A stretch of DNA of 64,000 nt from Sarocladium kiliense (Eukaryota > Ascomycota > Sordariomycetes > Hypocreales > Sarocladiaceae), in assembly GCA_030734395.1 (NCBI GenBank), contig JAUZTG010000016.1:1054001-1118000 (forward strand), written 5' to 3'. Positions 1 through 9,868 of the stretch are shown one piece after another (within the stretch, counting starts at the first letter, position 1; each line of letters begins with the position of its first letter). The notes below the pieces were generated by a model. The model did no database searches. It saw only the letters and a list, made by a program, of their open reading frames with translations, and was not told the DNA's origin. The position numbers were made by a program, and so were the translations under genes.

Positions 1-934
1 AGCTCACTCAAGGTGACTCACCCGCAAATGCCTGAGATGGCTTCAACATCGAGGTTGAAGGTTGGCGTAGGAGGCGCCATTGTAGAAGTCGCGGCTGCAA
101 ACTAAAAATGTCTTCCCGGTTCTGCGAAATGGAAAAATTCGGCTTTGCAGCAAAGTCTCAGCTTCCACCAGGGATCAGCGTGTCGATCAGCCGGCACAGT
201 GAACTTCCCTCCCCAGTCGAACACGCGCTCTCCTAGCCGCTTCTCCAACAATAGCCAGGTGCAGACTCTAAGCCTTTCTTGAACGAAGGCACTGGTCGGA
301 TGTTCCAGAATTTTTTCAGATCAGGTTGGAAGGTTGAAGGAGGAGGAAGATGAGGAGGAGAGGGCGAATTGGGGGCTGAAAGAAAGATTCTTCCTTGAAT
401 GAAGCAATGCAGTCACCACAGCTGGTGCTAAGCCGAAAACGGAAATGTGGCTTGACGGGGATCGGAGTCCGGTCGAGAGAGATTGCGGGGGAGACCGAGG
501 GCCTGTCGCAAGGTGGTAAGGGATGCTGGTCAATCAGAAATTAAGTGCAAACGGAAATCCTGGGACATGATATGGTTGCCTCGAAATCTTTTCGAGAGTC
601 GGGATCGGCGCCGGACCCCGCCTTGGGAACGGTGAGTATTGTAGGCCGTACTGGGGTTGAAGTTAGCACAGACACCGAATCGTCGGTAAGGTACCACCTT
701 AGCTGAGACGAGCCTGGCATGACAACACCTCAGAGGTATCTCAAATGGCCGACAGTGTCCAAGGTTTGCAGATGGCACCTGGCACATAGGAAGGTCTTTT
801 TGTCTTCATAAGTTCTGAGCAATTTAAAATAGAATCTTCTAAGACTGCCAGTCATTCCGTGGTGCAACTAGCACACATCTCCTGGAAACCTCGTAGCTTG
901 TTCCTTTCTCTCCATTTGTGGATCAGCCTCCCGA
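1..934. other. Left-edge stretch without a supportable gene
   Basis: Only short open frames occur here, the longest being 85 and 70 codons on the minus strand. Neither carries a recognisable motif and they are low-complexity or run into each other. The part next to 934 probably holds the 3' untranslated region of the minus-strand phosphoesterase gene. The rest may belong to a neighbour outside the window. Nothing further is supported. Confidence 0.4.
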
Positions 935-1954
935 TCAGATCTCTACGACCACAGCCGGCTGCTCTTCCTCTTGGCCATCGTTATTTCTCAATACAGCGGC
1001 ATTGACGAGTGTTGTATAGCTGCAAGAACGCTGCCGCCAGAAGGACCAATTTGACCCCGGCAAGATCGCTACAAGCAACCTGTAAACGAACACGCAGCCC
1101 ATCCAGCACACAGCCAGGGCCCCTCGCTCGCCGGTCATCACCCGGGCATACGCTGCATCCACGCTATCGTACACAATGTTTTCTCTCCCGTGACCACCGT
1201 GAATATGACCAAAGACTACTAGCCTCGGTCGAATGCGCCAGATCTCCCTCAGCAGCTGGGGACATCCTTTGCCCTCTTCGTCTAGACAGCCCTTGGGTGG
1301 CCCGTGAGTGACCAAGATATCAGTCTCTTGCGGCACACTGTCGGCCCACACCTTCCGAATAGGAGGGTACTGAAAAGCCCAATTGCCACACTGCTCGGTC
1401 CAAGGCGACCCGTAGACCGTCAGCGAGCGGCCTGTTGCGAAGTTGAGTTTTGTTGTACTGTTGTTGAGATAGACGATGTCTCCCCAGCCGAGATCGCTGC
1501 GAGAAGTTCCTTCGCCTTCACAGATTCGATCTGGAGATCTGGCGACAAACGCAGGATCTAGTAAGAGATCATGATTGCCAGCGATGACTACCTTGTAGCG
1601 ATGCGGGAGACTTTTGAGCCAGTCCAGCTGTGCTTGAAGCTCCTCAAATGAGCCGCCGTTGGTCAAATCGCCTGCGTGAAGTAGAACGTCGCCATCAGGG
1701 ACTTTCGGCTGCGTATTGTGGGTGTCTGAGATACAAACAACGGTAATCAGAGATGGACGTGACGCTGGTCGAATTTGTGTCGCCGTACGAAGCCTCTGCG
1801 CCTCTGGGTAGAGTCTTCGGACGAGGTGTGCAGCTGGGTCTTGACAGAACTTTTGCCACTCAGTGCGCTGGGGAGGCCGCCATGCCCCGAGCGGGCGACT
1901 TATTGATGTTGCCATTTCAGTAATGATGACTTGTGTGAGAGGTTTGACAAACAT
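935..1954 (-). CDS. Calcineurin-like metallophosphoesterase (MPPED1/2-type)
   Basis: An intronless 339-residue protein of the binuclear-metal phosphoesterase superfamily. The metal-site motifs appear in order: SDTH (D77, H79), GDLTNGG (D96), GNHD (N127, H128), THGPP (H217) and GHIHGG (H250, H252). This order and the THGPP / GHIHGG pair are those of the MPPED1/MPPED2-like group, which hydrolyses phosphodiesters such as 2',3'-cAMP in tests on animal members; the fungal substrate is unknown to me. A hydrophobic stretch at about residues 280-298 may attach the C-terminus to a membrane. A second ATG at codon 14 is equally plausible as start, since the first 13 residues lie outside the conserved part. 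It is transcribed away from the gene at 2398, with 443 bp between the two starts. Family is secure, physiological role is not. Confidence 0.88.
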   Translation of the reverse strand: MFVKPLTQVIITEMATSISRPLGAWRPPQRTEWQKFCQDPAAHLVRRLYPEAQRLRTATQIRPASRPSLITVVCISDTHNTQPKVPDGDVLLHAGDLTNGGSFEELQAQLDWLKSLPHRYKVVIAGNHDLLLDPAFVARSPDRICEGEGTSRSDLGWGDIVYLNNSTTKLNFATGRSLTVYGSPWTEQCGNWAFQYPPIRKVWADSVPQETDILVTHGPPKGCLDEEGKGCPQLLREIWRIRPRLVVFGHIHGGHGRENIVYDSVDAAYARVMTGERGALAVCWMGCVFVYRLLVAILPGSNWSFWRQRSCSYTTLVNAAVLRNNDGQEEEQPAVVVEI

Positions 1955-2397
1955 GAAGAAAGCGCCTACGGATTGCCAAGGAGTTCAAGGCGTGTGGGTT
2001 GCTTGTCCTTTGGCCCTTGCCGCAAGCTTTAGCCGCCGCTGTCGCTGTCGGTGTTGGCTGTAAGCGCTGGCCATGTGCCCACGCCACTGGGCCACTGGTA
2101 GGTGACCATGAGATCGATAGAAAGGGAAAATGGTTGCTGCAGAAGGCCAACAACATGTTTCAGGTCTGTTTTCTGTTCCATACGAGGCTGATTTATTTTG
2201 AGCTAGCGCTAACAGCTTCTCATGAGGTATGCTTCATCTTACTCATATATACAGAGACCCCCCGGCGCCTCCTACGGATATTATAGATACCTTCCTAATT
2301 CCTTCTACATTTATGCGATCGCGAGACTATGCAACGTGATATTATCACATTATCGTATTCTTCAAGTTTGATTGAAGTTATTTCATAAATCGTTACT
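1955..2397. promoter_or_regulatory. Divergent intergenic region
   Basis: This 443-bp gap separates two genes read in opposite directions and should hold both promoters. The half next to 2398 is markedly AT-rich (about 2160-2397), unlike most intergenic DNA here. No specific operator can be named with confidence. Confidence 0.4.
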
Positions 2398-3186
2398 ATG
2401 GGATGCGGCAGCTCCAAGCCGGCTCCTCAGGAGACAGAGTTGCAAGTGCGTCCGGGACGACAGCCACAGCAACTTATGCAAGTCTCAATGCCCACTGGGG
2501 GGCCGGTGATGGTACCACCGGTGTACCGTGACGCGAGCGGTAGGCCTATTCAACATACGTCTTCTGATATGAGTCGGAGCGTCATCATCCAAGCTCTCGA
2601 GGCTATGTCAGCATATCTGCAGCAGCGAGGCGTCACCGTCAATGTTGTGACGGTGGGCGGAGCCGTGAACACACTATACCTACGGTCTCGAGAGTCTACC
2701 CACGACGTCGACTTCTTCCTTAGAAGCCCAAATGCACCTGAGCATACGATGATCCACGAAGCAGCACGCCACGCCAACCGACAGCTGGGTGGTGCTCTGG
2801 GAGCAGAGTGGTTCAACAATTCTACTCAGATCATGATGGGAAGAAGAGTTCAAGAAGATCTCGCCGATAGTGCCTTCAAGCAGGGTACGGTCATCTTCCA
2901 AAACAGCGGCCTTCGCATATATGCTGCTCCATGGTCATATGCATTTTGTGGCAAACTTAATCGGCTATGTACTGAGGCCCCACGACCATACGATCTCGCA
3001 GATGCAGTCGTCTATCTACATGAGTATTTACAAACCAATGGAAGGCAGTCGGTCAGCGCCAGCCGGGTCTATCGCTGGTGTCAGGGCTTCGGGAAGAATG
3101 TCACCGAGGCTGTTCTGAGATCAGTAGATAAGGCTTATAGGAGGAAGTACGGACGAACAGCGATTGACTGGAGCTCAGGATCTTGA
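2398..3186 (+). CDS. Putative myristoylated nucleotidyltransferase-fold protein
   Basis: A 262-residue intronless protein. It starts MGCGSSK: Gly2 with a small residue at position 6 is a classic N-myristoylation signal, and Cys3 could be palmitoylated, so membrane anchoring is predicted. Residues 1-60 are Pro/Gln-rich and probably disordered. At 87-105 there is a GG followed about 15 residues later by DVD (G87, G88, D103, D105), with R-x-S-T just before it. This spacing resembles the polymerase-beta-type nucleotidyltransferase signature, close in look to bacterial AbiEii/MenT-type and DUF6036-like proteins. I do not see a clear third catalytic acidic residue, so activity is uncertain. A basic alpha-helical C-terminal part (about 200-262) follows. 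I believe similar short proteins occur in many Pezizomycotina, but I cannot name a characterised one. No biological role is assigned. Confidence 0.75.
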   Translation: MGCGSSKPAPQETELQVRPGRQPQQLMQVSMPTGGPVMVPPVYRDASGRPIQHTSSDMSRSVIIQALEAMSAYLQQRGVTVNVVTVGGAVNTLYLRSRESTHDVDFFLRSPNAPEHTMIHEAARHANRQLGGALGAEWFNNSTQIMMGRRVQEDLADSAFKQGTVIFQNSGLRIYAAPWSYAFCGKLNRLCTEAPRPYDLADAVVYLHEYLQTNGRQSVSASRVYRWCQGFGKNVTEAVLRSVDKAYRRKYGRTAIDWSSGS

Positions 3187-3213
3187 AGTCGCTCATGGAG
3201 GATCTTTATTAAT

Positions 3214-3219
3214 AATAAA
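3214..3219 (+). terminator. Polyadenylation-signal-like AATAAA
   Basis: An exact AATAAA lies 28 bases after the stop of the nucleotidyltransferase-like gene, in an AT-rich patch. Fungal poly(A) signals are loose, so this is a plausible rather than proven 3'-end element. Confidence 0.35.
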
Positions 3220-3414
3220 GAGGGCTGTACTTAGTAGCTATCAGTGTTCTATCAGTAAAGTTGAGCAGATCTATGTTTAGTTCCTGGAGTCAGAGCGTCG
3301 AAGTCTACCAGGATACACTCACTAAATCTGAGCAAGGCTGGGACGATAGCTACGCGTATATCAAGGGTCATAGAAGAAAAGAGTCGCATGGTTTCTATTA
3401 CAACAGTAGGCGAC

Positions 3415-4065
3415 CTACAGAAAATGCACGTGTGGCCTCCATATCAGGATATTCTTCTCACGGAACTCTGGCGATGCTTTAGTATCCTCGATGTTGCCTA
3501 ATGGCACAAAGTCCCGTATATCGTTATTCCAGTGAGGAATTGCAAGTGTCTCGGACAATGGTGGTACTCTCGCAACCCACTCTGGCTCCTCTTCGAAAAT
3601 CAGCTCTCGAGTCTTCCACTCATCCATCATATCGCCAGTGATGACAGCCGGTGCATCTCGAGGCAGGCCAAGGCGAATACGCTCATTAAACGCAAGACAA
3701 AGAAGTTTCGGGATGCAGGCGAGGCAGGCATAGCGTTCGGGATCAGGGTCCTGGGGATCTGGGATATCTCGGACAGCCCAATTACTATGATACCAGAAGG
3801 CCTCTAGCTCATTGCGGATCTCCAAATGCTGATCTAGACATATATGCTCGTATATCCGATATAGAGCTTCTAGAACTGTATCTGATTGGGGACTGATCCT
3901 GCGAGTAAGCAGCGGTCCCTCGTATACGACGCGATTCTTAATAAGCTCTCGAGGCGGTGGCGGGAGGGCAGCCTTGATCTGTTTAGGCGATGCGGTTATC
4001 GGGCGCCGACTTCGTAGATATGCGAACTTCCGAGCGAGCGCTTTCAGTTGTTGTAATAATATCAT
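3415..4065 (-). CDS. Hypothetical protein, 216 residues
   Basis: An uninterrupted reading frame on the minus strand, convergent with the gene ending at 3186. I do not recognise the family. The N-terminal 35 residues are basic. The middle is rich in acidic and aromatic residues, with a PDPQDPDPER stretch near 110 followed by CLACIPKLLCLAF, a short hydrophobic Cys-containing segment. There is no signal peptide or clear membrane span. Codon use looks like its neighbours, and the opposite strand over the same interval is broken, which supports real coding. The ATG at 4065 is the first in frame; a further 5' exon cannot be excluded. It could be a lineage-specific conserved fungal protein. Confidence 0.55.
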   Translation of the reverse strand: MILLQQLKALARKFAYLRSRRPITASPKQIKAALPPPPRELIKNRVVYEGPLLTRRISPQSDTVLEALYRIYEHICLDQHLEIRNELEAFWYHSNWAVRDIPDPQDPDPERYACLACIPKLLCLAFNERIRLGLPRDAPAVITGDMMDEWKTRELIFEEEPEWVARVPPLSETLAIPHWNNDIRDFVPLGNIEDTKASPEFREKNILIWRPHVHFL

Positions 4066-4728
4066 TGCAATTCAGAACTCGTTGGCTGTCCTTAGACGAC
4101 CCGCGAAGAGCATATGGAGGGTAGTCCGCAAGCACCCTGACAGGGAAAGCGCTAGGTTGTGGCCTGGGAGGGGTTGCGGCTGAACATCTTGTAATCGTAA
4201 ACAAGATGAGGCTCTCCAATGTATCCGATAGGGTCTGGAACCGGGAGAAGGCTTTTCGCGTTGGCAGTTATGAATTGTATAGATGTACGTTGTTGTTGAG
4301 AAGGGTGGGGGATGGTCAAGTGCCGACTCGCGGAGCAATAAGATTATGGATTGGCTTTGTCAAATCACGTGCCAGAAGTTCATCAACCGGCCACAAGGAT
4401 ATAGAGAAACCTCTAAACAGAACTCTTCGCAATAACTAGAAAGGATTATATGCTCTAATGCACCGAAAGACTAACGTTTTTGACAACAGATCCACGAAAG
4501 AGGCAAATGTCACTCGTTGCTCTGTAAGCTAAACCCCACACTTCGCCGACGACGGCGTTGACGCCCGGGCGAGTATTACCGAGCAACGACCCTCATCCAC
4601 CACACTTATCCCTCACCAACCGCCTAGATATCCTCTGTAACTAAATTTCACTCACTCACCTCGTCCTTCATCAAATCCGTCTCATCCGAACCTCCCACTC
4701 CCACATCACCGCGGTCACACCTCCCGTC
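4066..4728. promoter_or_regulatory. Intergenic region upstream of NADH pyrophosphatase
   Basis: This 663-bp gap separates two genes read in opposite directions. The last 150 bases are C/T-rich with repeated cactc and ccaac stretches, typical of a fungal 5' leader. No protein-coding segment is supported. Confidence 0.4.
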
Positions 4729-6046
4729 ATGCCCCCCGCGCTGCCCACCCATCCGGCGCTCGATAACGACGACTCCATGCTCACCCGGCGCTTCGGAAAA
4801 GAAGTCGTCAACTATTACTGCGGCTCCTGTGTCAACCGCTACTCCTTCCTCCGTGCCGATGGCGTCTTCCTGCGTCGCGCTGCCGTCGCACCTCTCACTC
4901 GCTACGTTGCCCTCTCAGGCCTCAATCCCTTGACCAACGCCGCAGGCACTCATCTCACCCGTTTCACCCTCAAGGATGTCAGTCCTCTGACTGGAGAGCA
5001 GCCGTTTGCTGTGAGTGAAGATGAGGCGGTGAAGAAGTGGGATTCGACGAAGAAGCAGCCGTTGATTGTGTTCTTGGGTGTGGTGGAGGAGAAGGACTCG
5101 GAGAGCATTGAGTCGAGTGAGCATGGGGTGGTTCATGGAAATCCTATTTTTGCTGTCGACGTTACTCCGAGGGAGCCATTTGAGAAGGCAGCTGAGGAGT
5201 TCCTTGAGAACCACGTCAAGAACGGTGGACAATTGCAAAAGAACCCGAGAGCCATGACTCTTGAGGCTCATGACGGTGAGAGGCCCCTGCCAAGGCTCTG
5301 TGCAACCCGTATTGAAACTTGGGACGACCATTAGCTGACTCTCCTCTGCTGCTCAAGCTGCACTATTTGCCCAATCTCGCTCAATCATCGACTGGAACCT
5401 CCGCATCCCCTTCTGTGCGGGCTGCGGCCACCCAACCCTCTCCGTCCAAGCCGGCTACAAGCGCGTCTGCCCCCCCACCGACCTTCGCGGCAGCACCTCT
5501 CCCACCGAGCTCCCATCTTGTCCCTCCCGCAAGGGCGTCACCAACATCGCTTTTCCTCGCACAGACCCCACCATGATCGCCGCCATCGTCTCAGCAGACG
5601 GCCAACGCCTCCTGCTTGGTCGTCAAAAGTCCTGGCCCGAGCACATGTACAGCACCCTTGCCGGATTCCTCGAACCGGGTGAGTCTATCGAGGAGTCTGT
5701 CAGGCGTGAGGCGTGGGAGGAGAGTGGAGTAAGAGTTGGCAGGGTGGTTGTGCACTCGAGTCAGCCATGGCCTTATCCCTCTAGTTTGATGATTGGTGCC
5801 ATTGCTCAGACGCTACCTGGTGAAGGAGAGACCATTCACCTGAATGACAAGGAGCTGGATACGGCCAAGTGGTTTGACTTCGACGAAGTGCGAAAGGCAC
5901 TGGAGACGTCGACCGGACCCTTGCATCTGCCTCCTCCTGACGGATACCTGCCGGGAACGCTGAGACTGCCTCCCCAGCAAGCTATCGCAAACCGTCTCAT
6001 TACAGCAGTCGTGAATGGATTCTTGTCAGGCGTTCCGAAGATGTAA
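4729..6046 (+). CDS. NPY1: NADH pyrophosphatase (Nudix hydrolase, NPY1/NUDT12-type)
   Basis: Hydrolyses NADH (and NAD-capped or oxidised dinucleotides) to NMNH and AMP; relatives are peroxisomal or cytosolic. I infer one intron at 5276-5357 (GTGAGA donor, gctgac branch, AG acceptor), giving 411 residues. Joining there restores the reading frame straight into RSIIDWNLRIPFCAGCG. A four-Cys zinc ribbon follows (C202, C205, C220, C237), then the Nudix box at about 285-307 (GFLEPGE...REAWEESGV). SQPWPYP at 317-323 is the motif that marks NADH pyrophosphatases among Nudix enzymes. The protein ends PKM, which resembles a weak peroxisomal targeting tripeptide. The gene converges on TTI1 with only 130 bp between stops. 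Identification is strong; localisation is a guess. Confidence 0.93.
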
Positions 6047-6176
6047 GCAAGTTGCATCATGGGTTCATGTGCTATGGAGTTGAGAGAGGATGTTGGGGCG
6101 TTTAATCGCTTAGAACTATAGAATGCGAGTGAGGCAAAGAATTCAATTCATTGAACCCGCTAACTTTAAATGCGTC

Positions 6177-9100
6177 TCAGCTACTTGCTGAGACTTGCAG
6201 TGGAGAAAATCGCCTAATGTCTGTAAAGTGAAGGCCTTCGCCTCTAGGTGGCTCACCCACTTCTACCCGTCCCTTTTCAAACCTCAGTAGCCAAACTGCG
6301 TCTGCATTAATGACTTCCAGGGACTCCCGTGCATCTTCATTCTTTTCTAACTCATCAGCTAAGAGATCCAGAATCTCATCGAACATCTCGTCTTCCATGC
6401 GGACGTAAGTGACCACGGCGACCAGTAGGCTCACGATGGCCTCCCACAGTTTGGCTTGCGAGGCATGCTGACCAAGTCCACCATCATCGAACAGTTCTTG
6501 GCTGTACGGCCGAGGGACGACATCTTTCGGTGTGCTCGGATGCTGATACGGCAGTACGATGCTACCGGTACCCTTTGTTCGAGACCCCGTGCCACCACGT
6601 CGTGAGAGTGTAGCGGCTTCACTCTTGCATCTCCTGCACCAAGCTCCCATACCATCCCACCATACAGTCTTGAACCGCGAACTGAGGAAGTCGCCCGCAG
6701 CAGCGCACAAGCTACTCAACGCGCGGCAAGCCTCGATCGAGACGTAGCGCTCGCTATCATACAGGCGGTCGAAGACAACAGGCCAGACCATGTTGACAAG
6801 AGGGAGGAAGGCGTCTTCGTCGGCGCCGAGGACAGGGGCTGCGACAGACAGAACATCGAGGAGGGAGCGGCGGAGCTTAGGAGTGGGTGACGTGAGGTAG
6901 TGTTGCGTGAGCGAGACGATCCTCAAGAGTAATTGATACGTCGGTGGGTTCGGAGGCTTCTCGATCTCCTGGTTTGGATTGCCGGACTCGGAAGCATCAT
7001 CTTCCGGTTCAGGCTCAGTGAACCGCTTAAAAGGACCATCGGGTCTCTTCCCTGTAAGTTCTTCAACCTCATCATCTCTCTTGCGATTTCTTTCTTTCTC
7101 AAAGTACCCCAGGACGCTTTGCAGCCCAGCCGCCTTCTGTCGCGGTTTGCGATGAACCGGCGCTTGCTGGTCAGAACTTGTTAAAAGGGTCCTATCGGCT
7201 TTCACGGCTGACCCCACGATCTCATTCAGCACCGAAAATAGGCTTTCAACGAACGAGGTGTAGCCGTGATAGTTCTCCAAAGCAGCGAATATCGACTCAA
7301 CCACATCGTCAAGGAATGGTACCAGACGCGGACCTGATAGCCGCACCATCATTGTCAACACTGCAATACTGGCGGGCGAGATATCGAGGGAGTTCAGTCT
7401 CAGAGAAACAGAATTTACCACGTAGTCAACATTCGCAATAAGGAGCTCCGAAACACTCCCGTATTGAGAGGAAATGGCAATGCTGTTGAGCGTGGCTATG
7501 GCCTGTTGTCTGAGCTGCTCATTGTCTGCTCCTAGGAAAGTCGCGATAGGGAACAGAACGTCGATAAGTTCTGGCCGAAACTGTGGACCGGACTTTGAGG
7601 CAGCGTATGCGACGACTTCCATGGCGATGAAATCCAATCTCCAATCTCCAGCTTCCAGGTCGGTATGTGCACTCAGGGTATCGACCGAATATGAGTACAA
7701 CTCGCCAAGCAACCCGTCGTCCTCTGCGTCTTCACTGAAGTCCAACATGGCGTCAACTTCTGCGTTGCGGGCATCAGATGCTTTGCACATCTCAAATGAT
7801 AGCCAGAATGATGCAGCATCGACATTAGTAGCAGAACCCTGGAGATTCTGCAGAAGTGACTCCACGACTCGCGCTTTCTGTGGCAATGTTGATATAGCGC
7901 TGAGGTATGCGATTATAGAAGCTCTCAGATCGCCACTGTTATCTCCAGCGATTAGAGCCTTCTGATATGGCGCATTGTCCGATGTGATAGCCGAAGCTGA
8001 GTCGTTCCCATCGGTAAGAAGCTGAACTTGCGCAGGTTGGGAAGAACTGGGTGACCTCGACTGGGTCAACAAGACCACCATGCTATCCGCAATAGAACTT
8101 GACAGCGCGTCTTCCAGAGTTGATGACTCGATACGGGCCTGCCTCATCATCTCCACCCCTCTCGTTAAGTTGACAAAGGCAGCTTGTTTCACACGGTCAT
8201 CATTGGCCTGCATTTGCCGCGCTAGACTGGTCAGCCAGCCATACACGATGTTCTTCAGAACCTCGCTCAGCTCTGGGTGTATTGAGACAAGGTCCATCAA
8301 ACTCGGTACTGTGCTTGGAGCATCTTCCTGCTGGTCTGATAGGATGATTGCCGTTTCCACCAGCATGGAGGCGCAGTTCTCCAGTGAGTTATGGCACTCA
8401 TCTAGGAGGGAGATGCATGTCTGATAGAGCGCCTGACGAACTTGTGAAGCTTCACTTTTGTGCAGCTTCATGACAGGGGCGAGTGCGATTTTGATCTGAG
8501 CTGCTGATGCTTTGGCCCATTTCGCAAACTGTGCCTCGTCTTCAGACTCTGTGATATTGTTTGATCTCTTGCCCGCCAAGCTCCACTTGACTTGTTCTTT
8601 GCGTATATCGCCGAGTGACTTTGTTAAGACCAAGTTGAGGGCCTCTATTATTCTTGCAAGGACCGAGCTTTTATACTTGGTTGGTGTAGACAAGACTTTT
8701 GCGAAAGCTGAGACGGTGCCAGGAAGGAAGGCTTCATAAGCGTGCTGGACTTTAAAGATGGAGAATGCTCTCTCAATCACCTCGGCTGCCTGGATTTGTA
8801 CTTCGGCATATGGTGCAGTCTCTAGAGCATCCAGAACGACCGAGATAGCGTGGCCCGTCGTGGGCAAAAAGTCATTCTCCGACAAGCTTGGCCCAACTCT
8901 GAAAGCATTCGTGTTGAACAAGACCGACATGGTTCTCAACCCCTCGAGGAGCCTCTCTTCCGGCATATCATCGTCCTTGGCCACACCTGGCTTGCCATCG
9001 ACCACGACAACGAGGAGACTCAGGAGTTGCCGAGCCAGATCTCCTGAAAGTTCTGACGCCCATCCATAACGAATCAGAATCTGGAGACACTTGAGGCAAT

Positions 9101-9442
9101 TCTCGATCAGAAGGTGCGGAAAGACATCGAGTTGCCGAAAGATATGAGACAACGGAAAGAAGACGTATTCAGCAAGCTTTGGGGTCAGAGGCTGTCCGGC
9201 GTTGGCTTTCTTCAGCGTCTCGTGAAGCTGCTCCGTAAGCCGGATGAGCTGGCGTGCTGTGTCTGGGGAATCTGACTGCCGAATAGCCAGCTGGCTGATC
9301 TCAACACAGCAAGGCCGAAGCTAGGAATGGTTAGATCCCTGCGATTAAAAGGGAGCATCGATCTGGGACCGACCTCTTGGAACCATGCTGAGCTGCCTGT
9401 TGAGCCCTGGCCTGTCGGCCCTTGTTGCAGGCGAGCATCCAT
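6177..9442 (-). CDS. TTI1: TEL2-interacting protein 1 (TTI1), HEAT-repeat protein
   Basis: Tti1 forms the TTT complex with Tel2 and Tti2, which matures PIKK kinases (TOR, ATM, ATR) with Hsp90. The main exon runs 9320-6177. A short first exon (9442-9374, 23 codons, Gln/Gly/Ser-rich) is joined across a 53-bp intron (9321-9373, GTCGGT donor, CCTAG acceptor). The total is 1070 residues, the usual size. After splicing the protein reads LRPCCVEISQLAIR and then LTPKLAEYVFFPLSHIFR, which I recognise as the conserved Tti1 N-terminal region. The rest is a run of paired helices with Leu/Ala periodicity typical of HEAT repeats. A charged, disordered insertion lies at about 700-760 with RKPRQKAAG and several acidic runs. 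The C-terminal block (WPVVFDRLYDSERYVSIEA) is also typical. It shares a 426-bp upstream region with the divergent hydrolase gene. Confidence 0.9.
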
Positions 9443-9868
9443 TACAGAATACGAGTTAGTCTCTGCATACTGGCTGTAAATTTGAGTGTACTATGACGAA
9501 ATTTTGATGTGCATGAACATGGGAAGTGGCCGAAGCTGGGACAGACGGTGGACGATGCTGGCTTCAGTGGTGATATTCGAAGCTGGCGTGCGAAATCGGG
9601 TCCACCTTTGGCAAGTTGAGGTTGTGATACAGTGTGTAGCACTGTAACCTGGACTCTGGAAAGCCCTACTGGAAGCGCTGTGGACGGCGCTAAGTGTGCA
9701 CCTGCACTGCTGTGTAAGAGCGCAGTCCAACTCCGCACTGTGCTTCCACTTCTGTCGCGGGGTGGAATCCAAATGCCATGACTTCAAGCTCACGTAGCAT
9801 ACACTCAAGGACTGGGTGTCACACGTCATTTCTTACGTTACCAGCGTAACTTTGTTCTTTGATATATC
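9443..9868. promoter_or_regulatory. Divergent promoter region of TTI1 and DUF1749 hydrolase
   Basis: Two ATGs face away from each other 426 bp apart. The minus-strand open frames of about 100 codons inside it have no motif and cross the likely transcription starts. No specific binding site is claimed. Confidence 0.4.

Noticed and set aside
5319..5576. Separate 85-codon frame between the two halves of NADH pyrophosphatase
   Set aside because: It is out of frame with the gene; the zinc-ribbon codons over this interval belong to exon 2 after the 82-bp intron.
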